A DNA stretch of 64,000 nucleotides from Pigmentiphaga sp. NML030171 (GCF_002188635.1 NZ_NINX01000035.1:62001-126000); one strand, 5' to 3'. Numbered from the stretch's first letter, positions 18,017-27,307 are shown. The notes: a model not told the origin generated them from the letters alone. A program made the numbers and translations.

Positions 18017-19399
18017 ATGCTCCATATCTACAATACGCTCGCTCGTGCCAAGCAACCTTTCCAACCGGTGGAACCGGGGTGCGTGCGCATGTATGTCTGC
18101 GGCATGACGGTATATGACTATTGCCACCTCGGCCATGCGCGCATGCTGATCAGCTTCGACGTGGTGCAGCGCTGGCTGCGCGCCAGCGGCTACCGGGTCA
18201 CCTACGTCCGCAATATTACCGACATCGACGACAAGATCATCCGCAAGGCGGTCGAGACCGGCAAGCGCATTTCCGAGGTTACCGGCTTCTTCATCGATGC
18301 CATGCACGAGGACGAGAAGGCGCTGGGCGTGCAGCCGCCGGACTTCGAGCCGCGCGCGACCGAGCACGTGGGCAAGATGCTGGAGATCGTGCGCCTGCTC
18401 GAGGACAAGGGCCTGGCCTACCGTGCCGACGACGGCGACGTCAACTATGCCGTGCGCCAGTTTCCCGGCTACGGCAAGCTGTCCGGCAAGTCGCTGGACG
18501 ACCTGCGGGCCGGCGAACGGGTGCAGGTGGACGCGTCCAAGCGCGATCCGCTGGATTTCGTCCTGTGGAAGGCCGCCAAGCCCACCGAACCGCCCGAGTC
18601 CCGCTGGGAGTCGGACTACGGGCCGGGACGCCCGGGTTGGCACATCGAATGCTCGGCCATGAGCCGTGAATTGCTGGGCATGCCGCTCGACATCCATGGC
18701 GGCGGGCCCGACCTGAAGTTTCCCCACCACGAGAACGAGATCGCGCAGAGCGAAGGCGCCTACGGCGGCACGCTGGCCAACGCCTGGATGCACTGCGGTC
18801 CGCTCATGGTCGATGCCGAGAAGATGTCCAAGTCGCTGGGCAACTTCTTCACCGTGCGCGACACGCTCAAGCACTACGACGCCGAGGTGGTCCGCTATTT
18901 CGTCGTCCGCAGCCACTACCGCAGTCCGCAGAACTATGCCGCGGACAACCTGGCCGATGCCCGGGCCGCGCTGACGCGGCTCTACACCGCGCTGGGCAAT
19001 GCCGAGCCCGACGCGCTGGGCGCCGACTGGGACGACCCCTCCGGGCAAGCCTTCCGGGCCGCCATGGACGACGATTTCAATACCCCGGAAGCCATCGCCG
19101 TGCTGTTCGACCTCGCAGCCGAGGTCAACAAGACGGCCTCACCCCGCGCCGCGGGCCAGCTCAAGGCCCTGGGCGGCCTGCTGGGATTGCTGCAGCAGGA
19201 GCCGCGCGCCTTCCTGCAGGGCAAGGCGGCCGACGAGGACGGCGGCGCGGCGGACATCGAGGCTCGCATCGCCCAACGGGCGCAGGCCAAGAAGGACAAG
19301 GACTTCGCGGCGGCCGACCGCATCCGCGCCGAACTGCTGGCCGACGGCATCGTCCTCGAGGACAAGCCGGGTGGCGTGACCGTCTGGCGTCGAGCCTGA
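18017..19399 (+). CDS. cysS: Cysteinyl-tRNA synthetase
   Basis: Charges tRNA-Cys with cysteine. The 460-residue product has the class I motifs [11 protein letters not shown] (HIGH box, residue about 35) and [11 protein letters not shown] (KMSKS, about 270) and the zinc-site residues in [25 protein letters not shown] and [10 protein letters not shown]. An in-frame GTG at 18005 exists, but ATG 18017 ([15 protein letters not shown]) gives the usual N-terminus. The 5' leader contains the dispersed repeat. cysS next to ppiB and lpxH is conserved synteny, here in divergent orientation. Confidence 0.96.
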   Translation: MLHIYNTLARAKQPFQPVEPGCVRMYVCGMTVYDYCHLGHARMLISFDVVQRWLRASGYRVTYVRNITDIDDKIIRKAVETGKRISEVTGFFIDAMHEDEKALGVQPPDFEPRATEHVGKMLEIVRLLEDKGLAYRADDGDVNYAVRQFPGYGKLSGKSLDDLRAGERVQVDASKRDPLDFVLWKAAKPTEPPESRWESDYGPGRPGWHIECSAMSRELLGMPLDIHGGGPDLKFPHHENEIAQSEGAYGGTLANAWMHCGPLMVDAEKMSKSLGNFFTVRDTLKHYDAEVVRYFVVRSHYRSPQNYAADNLADARAALTRLYTALGNAEPDALGADWDDPSGQAFRAAMDDDFNTPEAIAVLFDLAAEVNKTASPRAAGQLKALGGLLGLLQQEPRAFLQGKAADEDGGAADIEARIAQRAQAKKDKDFAAADRIRAELLADGIVLEDKPGGVTVWRRA

Positions 19400-19423
19400 G
19401 TGCCGCGAATCGCTGAACACCAG

Positions 19424-20095
19424 ATGTTGAACATGAAGCTCCATGCCACGGCCGAGCCGGGAGGGTCCGTGCCCGCCGTCTCTTTCGCCGGCACCGACAA
19501 GCCCCCGTACTGGGACGCCGCGGTCGCGCACCTGCTCAAGCGCGACCGTATCCTCAAGAAACTGATCCCCCTGCATCCCGAGGTCCACCTCGCGACGCAG
19601 GGCGAGCCTTTCGTGACGCTGGCGCGCGCCATCATCGGCCAGCAGATCTCGACCAAGGCCGCCGATGCCGCCTGGGAGCGCTGCCTGGCCGCCTGCGGCC
19701 GCCGCGTCACCGCCGGGGTGGTCGGCAAGCTGGGCCTGGCCGGCCTGCGCGAGGCCGGCCTGTCGCAGCGCAAGGCCGAATACCTGCTGGACCTGGCCGC
19801 CCATTTCCAGCAGCGCCTGGTGCATCCCGACCAGTGGACGGAGATGGACGACGAGGCCGTGATCGCCGAATTGACCGCGATTCGTGGCATCGGTCGCTGG
19901 ACAGCGGACATGTTCCTGATTTTTAATCTGCGGCGGCCGGATATTCTGCCGCTGGACGACCCGGGGCTGCTGCGCGCCATTTCGCTGCACTATTTCAGCG
20001 GCGAGCCCGTGTCGCGCTTCGAGGCCAGGGAAGTGGCCCAGGCCTGGAAGCCGTGGTGCACGGTGGCGACGTGGTATTTGTGGAAAAGTTTATAG
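19424..20095 (+). CDS. DNA-3-methyladenine glycosylase II (AlkA-type HhH-GPD)
   Basis: A base-excision repair glycosylase that removes alkylated purines. The 223-residue product contains the helix-hairpin-helix TAIRGIGRWTADMFLIF (residue about 148) followed by PLDDPGLLRAI, which supplies the catalytic Asp, and the earlier VTLARAIIGQQIS block typical of the family. It lacks the long N-terminal domain of E. coli AlkA and resembles the shorter Mag-like form. A GTG at 19400, directly after the cysS stop, is an alternative start; ATG 19424 was preferred. Likely cotranscribed with cysS. Confidence 0.88.
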   Translation: MLNMKLHATAEPGGSVPAVSFAGTDKPPYWDAAVAHLLKRDRILKKLIPLHPEVHLATQGEPFVTLARAIIGQQISTKAADAAWERCLAACGRRVTAGVVGKLGLAGLREAGLSQRKAEYLLDLAAHFQQRLVHPDQWTEMDDEAVIAELTAIRGIGRWTADMFLIFNLRRPDILPLDDPGLLRAISLHYFSGEPVSRFEAREVAQAWKPWCTVATWYLWKSL

Positions 20096-20173
20096 CCCCC
20101 CCTACGCGCTGACGCGCGCCCCCCGGGGGGCGATGCGGGTGGACCGGCGGAGCCGGATCCACCGCATCCTGGG
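20096..20173 (-). repeat. Dispersed GC-rich palindromic repeat, copy 3 (diverged, inverted)
   Basis: Read on the minus strand it runs CCAGGATGCGGTGGATCC, GGCTCCGCCGGTCC, CCCCCCGGGGGGCGCGCG and GCGTAGGGGGG, matching the layout of copies 1 and 2 with more changes. It lies directly after the glycosylase stop codon, where its hairpins could act as a terminator. Confidence 0.7.
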
Positions 20174-20267
20174 TCTGCACACCGGGTGGGTGGAGGGGTT
20201 GGAGTGATTGAGTTGGTGATGAACGAAGTTGGACGCCTGGGCGTCCGCTGCCCCTTGGGAGGGCCTG

Positions 20268-21236
20268 ATGCGCAACGCATTTCTTGAATTCGAACAACCG
20301 CTGGCCGAGCTCGAGGGCAAGATCGAGGAACTGCGCTTCGTGCAGGCCGATTCCGCCGTCGATATCTCCGAGGAGATCAGCCGGCTGCAGCAGAAAAGCC
20401 AGGCGCTGGCCAAGGATATCTATTCCAAGCTGACGCCGTGGCAGACCGCCCTGGTGGCGCGTCATCCGCAGCGCCCCTACACGCTGGACTACGTGCGGGA
20501 CATCTTCACCGATTTCCATGAATTGCATGGCGACCGCATGTTCGCCGACGACCGTTCCATCGTGGGCGGCATGGCGCGGTTCAACGGCATGCCGTGCATG
20601 GTCATCGGCCACCAGAAGGGGCGGGACACGAAGGAGCGCGCGGCACGCAACTTCGGCATGCCGCGGCCCGAGGGCTATCGCAAGGCCCTGAGGCTGATGC
20701 GCCTGGCCGAGAAGTTCGGCCTGCCGGTCTTCACCTTCGTCGACACCCCGGGGGCCTATCCCGGCATCGACGCCGAGGCCCGCGGACAGTCCGAGGCCAT
20801 CGGCCACAACCTGTATGCGATGGCCGAACTGCAGGTTCCCATCATCACGACCATCATCGGCGAAGGCGGTTCCGGCGGGGCGCTGGCCATCGCGGTGGCC
20901 GATTGCGTGCTGATGCTGCAATACGCCACCTACTCGGTCATCTCGCCCGAAGGCTGCGCGTCCATCCTGTGGCGCAGCCAGGAGAAGGCCTCCGAAGCCG
21001 CCGAAGTGCTGGGCATCACGGCGCATCGCCTGAAGGCGCTGGGCCTGGTCGACAAGATCGTCAGCGAACCCGTCGGCGGCGCCCATCGCGATCCCAAGCA
21101 CATGGCCCAACTGCTGCGGCGCGCCCTGTCCGACGCGCTGCGCCAGTTCCAGGGCGTCAAGGCCGGCGACCTGGTCACCACGCGTCTCGAGCGGGTCATG
21201 GCCTATGGCCGCTTCAAGGAAACCGTCCAGTCCTGA
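20268..21236 (+). CDS. accA: Acetyl-CoA carboxylase carboxyltransferase alpha subunit
   Basis: With AccD it transfers the carboxyl group from biotin to acetyl-CoA, the committed step of fatty-acid synthesis. The 322-residue product shows [18 protein letters not shown] at the N-terminus, [18 protein letters not shown] (residue about 88), [19 protein letters not shown] (about 160) and [17 protein letters not shown] (about 198). ATG 20268 is preceded by GGGAGG at five bases, deciding against the upstream ATG at 20229. tilS starts inside the last 32 bases. Confidence 0.96.
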   Translation: MRNAFLEFEQPLAELEGKIEELRFVQADSAVDISEEISRLQQKSQALAKDIYSKLTPWQTALVARHPQRPYTLDYVRDIFTDFHELHGDRMFADDRSIVGGMARFNGMPCMVIGHQKGRDTKERAARNFGMPRPEGYRKALRLMRLAEKFGLPVFTFVDTPGAYPGIDAEARGQSEAIGHNLYAMAELQVPIITTIIGEGGSGGALAIAVADCVLMLQYATYSVISPEGCASILWRSQEKASEAAEVLGITAHRLKALGLVDKIVSEPVGGAHRDPKHMAQLLRRALSDALRQFQGVKAGDLVTTRLERVMAYGRFKETVQS

Positions 21237-22641
21237 CGCCGGCGCGGACGTAGCGGCCCTGCATGCGTCCGAGCTGCTGGGCCGGGCGCTGGATGCCATG
21301 CCGCCGTTGGAAGGGCGGTTCGCCGTGGCCTTGAGCGCCGGCCCCGATTCGGCCGCGCTGGCCGTGAAGGCCGCCGAATGGGCCGCGCGGCGGGGCCTGG
21401 CAATGCGGCTGTTCCACGTCCACCACGGCCTGCATCCCGACGCGGATGCCTGGGCCGGACTGGCGGCCGATCTGGCGGTTCGCCTGGGCCTGCCGCTGGA
21501 CGTGCGCCGGGTGCGGGTGGATCCCGCCGATCCAGCCGGCACCGAGGCCGCGGCGCGCGAGGCCCGCTACCGCGCCCTGGCCGCCATGGCGACCGAAACC
21601 GGCATCGACACCATCCTGCTTGCCCATCACCTGGATGACCAGGCCGAGACCGTGCTGCTGCGCCTGCTGCGCGGCGCGGGCACCGACGGCATGGGAGCGA
21701 TGGCGGGGGAAACCCGCAAGGATGGGATTCGTTACCTTCGTCCCTGGCTTGCGGTGCCCAGAAGTCGGATACTTGCGTTCATGCACGCCTATTCGGCGCG
21801 CACCGGTTTCGAGGCTGTCCGGGACCCCAGCAACCTCGATGCCCGCTACGCCCGGGGCATCCTGCGCGCGGAAATCCTGCCCGCCATCGAGCGCCACTGG
21901 CCGGGGTATCGCAATACCCTGGACCGCCACGCGCGCCGGTCCGCCGAGACGGCGGCCTTGCTGAGGGAAGTGGCGCAGTCCGACCTGGACGCGATCCAGG
22001 AACAGCGTCCCCCCTACGGCAGCGCGCTGCGCCTGTCGGGACTGAACCGGCTGGGGCCCGCGCGCAGGGCGATGGTGCTGCGGCTTTGGCTGGCCGGCCA
22101 CGACGTGGCCGCGCCGCCGGAAGCCCGCTTGCGGGAAATGGCCAGGCAATTGCAGGACGCGGCGCACGACAGGCAGTTGTTGCTGCGCCATGGCGACAGG
22201 CAGGTGCGCCGTTATCGGGATCATGTCATCGTGGAGAGCAGGGAGCGCGCGCCGCTGGCGGTACAGGCGGCCAGTGTGGAATTCAGATGGGCCGGCGAAC
22301 CCGCCATCCGGCTCGAGGCCATGGGCGGCACGCTGGTGTTCGCGGTCGAGGAGTCGGGCATCGCCCCGGACTGGCTGCGCAACACGGCCTTGACCATGCG
22401 CTGGCGCCGGGGCCGCGAACGGCTGAAGGTGACGGCGCAAAGCCCCAGCCGCAGCCTGAAGAATCTCTACCAGGAGCGGGGCATTCCCACCTGGGAACGC
22501 GAGCGACTGCCGCTCTTGTACCGCGGCGAGATCATGGCCTACGCCGCGGGGCTGGGCGCCGACGCGCGGCTGCCGCAGGCCTCGCCGGGCATCCGCCTGG
22601 AATGGGTGCCCGACCATCCCGGCGCCACCGTGACGTCCTGA
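21205..22641 (+). CDS. tilS: tRNA(Ile)-lysidine synthase
   Basis: Converts C34 of tRNA-Ile(CAU) to lysidine so that it reads AUA codons. The 478-residue product has the N-terminal PP-loop ATPase: [17 protein letters not shown] (residue about 41), [11 protein letters not shown] (about 70), [19 protein letters not shown] (about 140), [10 protein letters not shown], then the C-terminal domains with [20 protein letters not shown]. The PP-loop reads SAGPDS rather than the usual SGGxDS, a conservative Gly-to-Ala change at the pyrophosphate loop. It overlaps accA by 32 bp in another frame, so the two are coupled. Confidence 0.92.
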   Translation: MAASRKPSSPDAGADVAALHASELLGRALDAMPPLEGRFAVALSAGPDSAALAVKAAEWAARRGLAMRLFHVHHGLHPDADAWAGLAADLAVRLGLPLDVRRVRVDPADPAGTEAAAREARYRALAAMATETGIDTILLAHHLDDQAETVLLRLLRGAGTDGMGAMAGETRKDGIRYLRPWLAVPRSRILAFMHAYSARTGFEAVRDPSNLDARYARGILRAEILPAIERHWPGYRNTLDRHARRSAETAALLREVAQSDLDAIQEQRPPYGSALRLSGLNRLGPARRAMVLRLWLAGHDVAAPPEARLREMARQLQDAAHDRQLLLRHGDRQVRRYRDHVIVESRERAPLAVQAASVEFRWAGEPAIRLEAMGGTLVFAVEESGIAPDWLRNTALTMRWRRGRERLKVTAQSPSRSLKNLYQERGIPTWERERLPLLYRGEIMAYAAGLGADARLPQASPGIRLEWVPDHPGATVTS

Positions 22642-22813
22642 CGGCGGGCCGAGGTCCGCGCGCCCAGGGGGACGGGGTGGCAACATCCCGCCGTTTTGCG
22701 GAATTGGCGCAGCTGGGCTACCATTTATGGTTAGCCTTTTTCCTGGCCAAACCGGCTTGGCAGGCCATTCCGCGGCAGCCCAGGCACAAGCATGCGTTAA
22801 GCGACACAAGACA

Positions 22814-24073
22814 ATGGCACTAATCGTTCACAAGTATGGCGGTACGTCGATGGGCTCGGTCGAGCGCATCAAGAACGTGGCTCGGCGCGTGGCCAAATGG
22901 CACGCGGCCGGGCACCAGATCGTGGTGGTCCCCTCGGCCATGTCGGGCGAGACCAACCGGCTCATCGGCCTGGCCAAGGAAATCCAGGAACAGCCCGATC
23001 CGCGCGAGCTCGACATGATCGCCTCGACCGGCGAGCAGGTCAGCGTGGGTCTCCTGGCCATGGCGCTGAAGGCGCAGGGCGTGGACGCCCGCAGCTACGC
23101 CGGCTGGCAGGTGCCCGTGCGCACCGACTCGGCCTATACCAAGGCGCGCATCTCGTCGATCGACGATGCCCGCATCCGCGCCGACCTCGATGCCGGCCGC
23201 GTGGTCATCGTCACCGGTTTCCAGGGCGTGGACGACGCCGGTAACATCACCACCCTGGGCCGGGGCGGCTCGGACACGTCGGCCGTGGCCGTCGCGGCCG
23301 CGCTCCAGGCCGCGGAATGCCTGATCTACACCGACGTCGACGGCGTCTACACCACCGACCCGCGCGTCGTGCCCGAGGCCCGGCGCCTGAACGTCGTGTC
23401 GTTCGAGGAAATGCTGGAGATGGCCTCGCTGGGCTCCAAGGTCCTGCAGATCCGCTCGGTCGAGTTCGCGGGCAAGTACCGCGTGCCCACCCGCGTGCTG
23501 TCGTCGCTGACCGATCCGATGATTTCGCTCGACGAAGAAATGAAGTCGGGCACCCTGATTACTTTTGAGGAAGACGAGAAAATGGAAGCCGCCGTTGTAT
23601 CCGGCATCGCATTCAGCCGGGACGAAGCCAAGATCACGGTCGTGGCCGTGCCGGACAAGCCCGGCATCGCCTTCTCCATCCTTGGCCCGATCGCCGACGC
23701 CAACATCGACGTCGACATGATCGTCCAGAACCAGTCCGTCGCCGGCACCACCGACTTCTCCTTCACCGTCAACCGCGGCGAGTTCAAGAAGGCGCTGGAC
23801 GTGCTGAACGGCAAGGTGGTCCAGGCCATCGGCGCGCGCGAAGTCGTGTCCGACGACAAGGTCTGCAAGGTTTCCATCGTCGGCATCGGCATGCGTTCGC
23901 ACGCCGGCATCGCCAGCCTGATGTTCCGGACCCTGTCGGAAGAGGGCATCAACATCCAGATGATCAGCACCAGCGAGATCAAGACCTCGGTGGTCATCGA
24001 GGACAAGTACATGGAACTGGCCGTGCGCGCGCTGCACAAGGCGTTCGGCCTGGACCAGGGCGCCGCGCAGTAA
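22814..24073 (+). CDS. lysC: Aspartate kinase
   Basis: Phosphorylates aspartate, the first step to lysine, threonine, methionine and diaminopimelate. The 419-residue product begins MALIVHKYGGTSMGSVERI, has the kinase region GFQGVDDAGNITTLGRGGSD (residue about 135) and TDVDGVYTTDPR (about 175), and two C-terminal ACT domains (about 265-400; ITVVAVPDKPGIAF and VSIVGIGMRSHAGIA) for feedback control by lysine and/or threonine. The longer in-frame start at 22727 adds unrelated residues. Separated from tilS by 172 bp with no recognisable signals. Confidence 0.96.
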   Translation: MALIVHKYGGTSMGSVERIKNVARRVAKWHAAGHQIVVVPSAMSGETNRLIGLAKEIQEQPDPRELDMIASTGEQVSVGLLAMALKAQGVDARSYAGWQVPVRTDSAYTKARISSIDDARIRADLDAGRVVIVTGFQGVDDAGNITTLGRGGSDTSAVAVAAALQAAECLIYTDVDGVYTTDPRVVPEARRLNVVSFEEMLEMASLGSKVLQIRSVEFAGKYRVPTRVLSSLTDPMISLDEEMKSGTLITFEEDEKMEAAVVSGIAFSRDEAKITVVAVPDKPGIAFSILGPIADANIDVDMIVQNQSVAGTTDFSFTVNRGEFKKALDVLNGKVVQAIGAREVVSDDKVCKVSIVGIGMRSHAGIASLMFRTLSEEGINIQMISTSEIKTSVVIEDKYMELAVRALHKAFGLDQGAAQ

Positions 24074-24157
24074 AAGCGGGGCCGCGGGGCACCCGGCCGC
24101 GAGGGGAAACTGCAAATTTTTCGGCCGCCAGCGGCTGGATCCCCCCTCGGACCGTGG

Positions 24158-24163
24158 TACACT
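24158..24163 (+). promoter_or_regulatory. Putative -10 box of tRNA-Ser
   Basis: TACACT lies 13 bp before the tRNA 5' end, with a weak -35-like CTGGAT 17 bp further upstream. Placement fits a dedicated tRNA promoter. Confidence 0.4.
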
Positions 24164-24175
24164 GCCGGCTCTTTC

Positions 24176-24267
24176 GGAAGCGTGCCCGAGTGGCCGAAGG
24201 GGCTCCCCTGCTAAGGGAGTATGCGGCTAAAACTGCATCGTGGGTTCGAATCCCACCGCTTCCGCCA
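24176..24267 (+). tRNA. tRNA-Ser (anticodon GCU)
   Basis: A 92-nt class II tRNA with encoded CCA (24265-24267). The acceptor arms GGAAGCG and CGCTTCC pair fully; the anticodon stem CTCCC/GGGAG closes the loop CTGCTAA with GCT at 24210-24212; a long variable arm follows; the T-arm carries GGTTCGAATCC. It reads AGC/AGU serine codons. A P4-type integrase fragment begins 176 bp downstream, so its 3' end is the probable attachment site of an integrated element. I found no second copy of the tRNA 3' end in the window. Confidence 0.97.
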
Positions 24268-24310
24268 GTTATCGATTTTTGGTGATTCGCCAAAGTTCGT
24301 AGAAGTCCAG

Positions 24311-24345
24311 AAACCCGCATCAGCTAAGGCGATGCGGGTTTTTTC
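24311..24345 (+). terminator. Intrinsic terminator after tRNA-Ser
   Basis: AAACCCGCATC and GATGCGGGTTT form an 11-bp stem around AGCTAAGGC, followed by a T-run (TTTTTTC). A classical rho-independent terminator for the tRNA transcript. Confidence 0.85.
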
Positions 24346-24381
24346 TTGCCCGGAACGGTTCGCCAGAGTTCGCCTACAGCC

Positions 24382-24443
24382 GGGGTATTTGGGGGTATTT
24401 CTGGGGGTATCATCAAGATACCCCGTCTTCACAGATACCCCCA
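24382..24443. repeat. GGGGTAT heptamer cluster upstream of the integrase fragment
   Basis: GGGGTAT occurs three times forward (24382, 24392, 24404) and as reverse ATACCCC twice (24418-24424, 24436-24442); the third and fourth form the palindrome GGGGTATCATCAAGATACCCC. The position just before the integrase start suggests binding sites for the integrase arm domain or an autoregulator. A 21-bp near copy (18 matches) lies at 35273-35293. Confidence 0.55.
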
Positions 24444-24764
24444 ATGCCGCTCACAGATACCGCCGTGCGACAGGCGAAGCCCCAGGACAAGCCCCGGAAG
24501 ATGGCGGACGGAGGAGGGCTGTACTTGCTGGTCAACCAGGTAGGCAAGTACTGGCGCTGGAAATACCGTTACCAGGGCAAGGAAAAGGTGCTGGCGCTGG
24601 GCGTCTATCCCGACGTTTCTTTGGCTCAGGCCCGCGAGCGGCACCAAGAAGGGCGGAAGATCCTGGCTTCGGGAGCTGATCCAGTGGCGGCGCGCAAGCA
24701 GCAGGCCAGCGCGCCCGAGGCCCTGACGTTTGAGCAGGCCGCCCGGGAATGGTGGGCGCATTGA
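24444..24764 (+). pseudogene. Truncated P4-type tyrosine integrase (arm-binding domain only)
   Basis: The 106 residues (MPLTDTAVRQAKPQDKPRK and on) form the DUF4102 arm-DNA-binding domain of tRNA-targeting integrases: ADGGGLYLLV, KYWRWKYRYQGK and LGVYPDVSLAQARERHQ. The frame breaks at LTFEQAAREWWAH, where the core-binding domain should begin. The catalytic domain with R, HxxR and Tyr is entirely missing. The break coincides with the beginning of a decarboxylase-like sequence, so a deletion fused the two. Intact relatives are about 400 residues. It should be inactive as a recombinase. Confidence 0.88.
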
Positions 24765-25714
24765 GCCTGCACGCTATACGACCGGACGCTGCCCCTGGTC
24801 CTGGGGGAAGTCGACGTGCCGGGTGTCGACCTGCAGTATGTCCATGACCTGGACCCCCGCTCGATCTTCGATCGCATGGCCAACCTGGAGTTCGATGCGG
24901 GGGAAATGTCGCTGTCCGAATACGCCTGCGGCCTGGCGCGCGGCGACGACCGGTTCGTCGGCATACCGGTTTCCCGTCGCGCATGTTCCGCCATGGCTAC
25001 GTGTGCGTGAACCGCGGCGCGGGCATCGCGAGCCCGCGCGATCTGGCCGGGAAGCGGATAGGCGTGCCGCTTTACACGATGACCGCGGCGGTCTACATCC
25101 GCGGCGTGCTGCAAGAGGAATACGGCGTCGATTTTTCGAACGTCCAGTGGGTGCAGGGGGCGGTGAACGGCACCGGCAGCCACGGCGATCCGCAGGCGCC
25201 GCCCCTGCTCAAGCCGGTCGACATCGTCCGGAACGACGACGGACGGTCGCTGAGCGATTTGCTGGACGAGGGGGCCATCGACGCGTACCTCGGTTCCCGC
25301 CTGCCCGCGTCCCTGGACCGGGGCAACGTCGAGCGGCTCTTCCCGGACTTCAGGGCCGTGGAGCGCGAATACCTGTCGCGCACGGGCATTTTCCCCATCA
25401 TGCACCTGGTAGTGATTCGCAGGGACGTGCTGCAGCGCCATCCCTTCGTGGCCCGCAGCCTGTTCGACGCCTTCGAGTCGGCCAGGCGCGCGGCCTGGCG
25501 GCGGCTGGAAGATACCGGGACGCTGGCCTGCATGCTGCCGTGGATGCGGCAGGATGTGGAAGAGATGAAGCGTCTGTTTCCAGGCGGAGATCCCTGGGTC
25601 TACGGCGTCGAGCCGAACCGGCCGGCGCTGGAGACGCTGCTGCGCTACCTGTTGCGCCAGGACATGATCGCGCGGCCCATGACGGTGGAGGAGTTGTTTC
25701 CCGTACCGTTGTGA
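24765..25714 (+). pseudogene. Decarboxylase-like (4,5-dihydroxyphthalate decarboxylase / substrate-binding fold), 5'-truncated and frameshifted
   Basis: Translation in two frames gives one family-like protein. The first part (ACTLYDRTLPLVLGEVDVP, LEFDAGEMSLSEYACGL, GDDRFVGIPV) runs in one frame to about 24970; the second (MFRHGYVCVNRGAGIAS, GKRIGVPLYTMTAAVYIRG, PWVYGVEPNRPALETLLRY) continues in another to 25714. A single missing base in GGTTTCCCGTCGCGC restores continuity. The first few codons and the start are replaced by the integrase stump. The family includes Pht5-type aromatic decarboxylases and periplasmic-binding-protein-like folds; which function this ancestor had is not clear. It lies next to an aromatic-acid cluster, which fits a catabolic origin. 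Confidence 0.75.
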
Positions 25715-25765
25715 CGGTACGAGAAGAACAACAGTATCGAGGGTGAGAGTCGGGGCGTTGCGTCT

Positions 25766-26158
25766 CTACCGCTCCGAGGCCCAAGGCTGTTTCCAATTTC
25801 GGCAAAGCCAGATGCCTCCACCTTCAAGACGGATGGGGAGAAGGGAGAGTGGAGTACGGCAGGGGGGTGATATCGCAGCTCCGCTAGCGATATCGAACGC
25901 TCCTCCATGCAGCGGGCAATAAACCACGCTCCCCATTTGCGCGCCTTCGCTGAGCAATGCGTTGCCATGCGTGCAACGATCATGGGCAGCGAAGTACGCG
26001 TGCCCTACCTGGAAGATCACCAGGCGCGAAAGCCCCGGTACGGCGACCGATGCGGGGCGTCCTTCGCGCACGTCGGACATGCGGCAGAGGTAGATCTGCT
26101 TCGCGTTCGAACCGTCCCTGTCTTCCGGAACGGTTGAACAGGGCGTCGCGTGCGGCAC
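25766..26158 (-). CDS. Rieske-type ferredoxin
   Basis: A small electron carrier of the kind that feeds ring-hydroxylating oxygenases. The 130-residue product has the [2Fe-2S] ligand pattern C-x-H (DRCTHGNALLSEG, about residue 62) and C-x2-H (VVYCPLHGGAFDI, about 80), and ends in IRLEGGGIWLC. The start is GTG 26158, three bases after the stop of the upstream bug gene on the same strand, so the pair is an operon; a shorter form starting at MSDVREGRP is possible. The nearby oxygenase genes are divergent. The terephthalate system normally uses a fused ferredoxin-reductase instead, so this suggests a separate ferredoxin and a reductase encoded elsewhere. Confidence 0.85.
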   Translation of the reverse strand: MPHATPCSTVPEDRDGSNAKQIYLCRMSDVREGRPASVAVPGLSRLVIFQVGHAYFAAHDRCTHGNALLSEGAQMGSVVYCPLHGGAFDIASGAAISPPCRTPLSLLPIRLEGGGIWLCRNWKQPWASER

Positions 26159-26161
26159 GGC

Positions 26162-27130
26162 TCAGTCTGTCTTGATGTCGTTGTCCGTCACTACCTTCTG
26201 CCATTTTGCAAGTTCGCTCTTCAGATAAGAGGCGAACTCCTCCGGGCTGCCTCCCAGAGTCTGAAGTTCTCCGCCGGGAGATAGTTGCTTGACGACGGCG
26301 GGGTCTTTCAGCGCGCTGTTGACGGCACGATTGAGTGTGTCGACGATATGCTTGGGGGTGCGCGCGGGAGCCATCAAACCACTCCAGGCTGAAGACTCGA
26401 AGCCGGAGATGCCTTGTTCCGCGACTGTCGGAACGCCGCCGATGGCGGCGATCTTGGTGGAGCTGCCGACCGCCAGCGCGCGTAGCCGTCCCGCCTGGAT
26501 CTGTGGCAGAACGTCCAGGACCGAGCCAAACGACGCCTGGACTTCTCCACCGATCACCGCGACGACTGCAGGGGCGCTGCCGCGATAGGGCACCCCCACC
26601 ATTTGCATACCCGTTGCTCCCTTCAATAGCTCCATCCCCAGGTGCACGGAACTGCCGACCCCGTTATGCGCATAGTTCATAGGGGCCTTGCGTGAGGCGG
26701 CAACCAGGTCTGCAAGATTCCGCGCGCTCGAAGATGCCGGTACGACGAGTACGTTCGGTGCGGAAACGAGCAGAGAAATCGGCGAGAAGTCCGCGATAGG
26801 GTCGTACGTCAGATTGGGCGTCAACGCGGGGGAAATGGCATTGGGTCCTACGGCGGCCAGCAGCAGTGTGTAGCCGTCGGCCGGAGCTTTGGCCACTTGG
26901 GTGGCACCAATGATGCCGTTCGCCCCGACTTTGTTCTCGACGATGAAGCCTTGTTTGAGCGACGCCCGAAGCGCTTCCGCGATGACTCTCGCGACGTGAT
27001 CGTAGTACCCGCCGGCGGGATAGGGCACCACGATTTTCACGGGACGATCAGGGTAGGGGGATTGGGCATGGGCAGCACCGGCCGTGAAGGCTGCGCTGAG
27101 GGCTAGTGCTATGGCGGCTTTGCGTGGCAT
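26162..27130 (-). CDS. Bug/TctC-family periplasmic solute receptor
   Basis: Bug proteins bind small carboxylates in the periplasm and pass them to a TctAB-type permease, or act as sensors. The 322-residue product has a signal peptide ending at AHAQSPYPDRP, then the family blocks VKIVVPYPAGGYYDHVAR, VENKVGANGIIGATQVAKA, ADGYTLLLAAVGP, VGVPYRGSAPAVVAVIGGEV and VPTVAEQGISGF. No TctAB genes are in the window. Its position opposite the TphA2-like genes parallels tphC, the terephthalate receptor of Comamonas, so an aromatic acid ligand is the best guess. Confidence 0.9.
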   Translation of the reverse strand: MPRKAAIALALSAAFTAGAAHAQSPYPDRPVKIVVPYPAGGYYDHVARVIAEALRASLKQGFIVENKVGANGIIGATQVAKAPADGYTLLLAAVGPNAISPALTPNLTYDPIADFSPISLLVSAPNVLVVPASSSARNLADLVAASRKAPMNYAHNGVGSSVHLGMELLKGATGMQMVGVPYRGSAPAVVAVIGGEVQASFGSVLDVLPQIQAGRLRALAVGSSTKIAAIGGVPTVAEQGISGFESSAWSGLMAPARTPKHIVDTLNRAVNSALKDPAVVKQLSPGGELQTLGGSPEEFASYLKSELAKWQKVVTDNDIKTD

Positions 27131-27190
27131 GGAGGTCTCCTTGGCTTTATGCCGGCCACTGTATGAAGTTTCAATATTCTTGTCAATAAA

Positions 27191-27257
27191 TTCGAAATTA
27201 TTTGTCTGATTCGATTTGTGATGATAGGATGCAAAAAACTAAAGTGATTTCGAAATT
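27191..27257. promoter_or_regulatory. Paired TTCGAAATT sites in the divergent control region
   Basis: The nonamer TTCGAAATT occurs at 27191-27199 and again at 27249-27257 (the second as part of ATTTCGAAAT, a 10-bp palindrome) in the AT-rich gap between bug and the GntR gene. Two similar sites in a divergent promoter region are a reasonable operator for the neighbouring GntR regulator. No experimental consensus was available to compare. Confidence 0.4.
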
Positions 27258-27307
27258 GCTCTTGGCCGAAACCCTGAAGGGAAGCTAAGGGCGCGGAGAG
27301 GCCAAGC

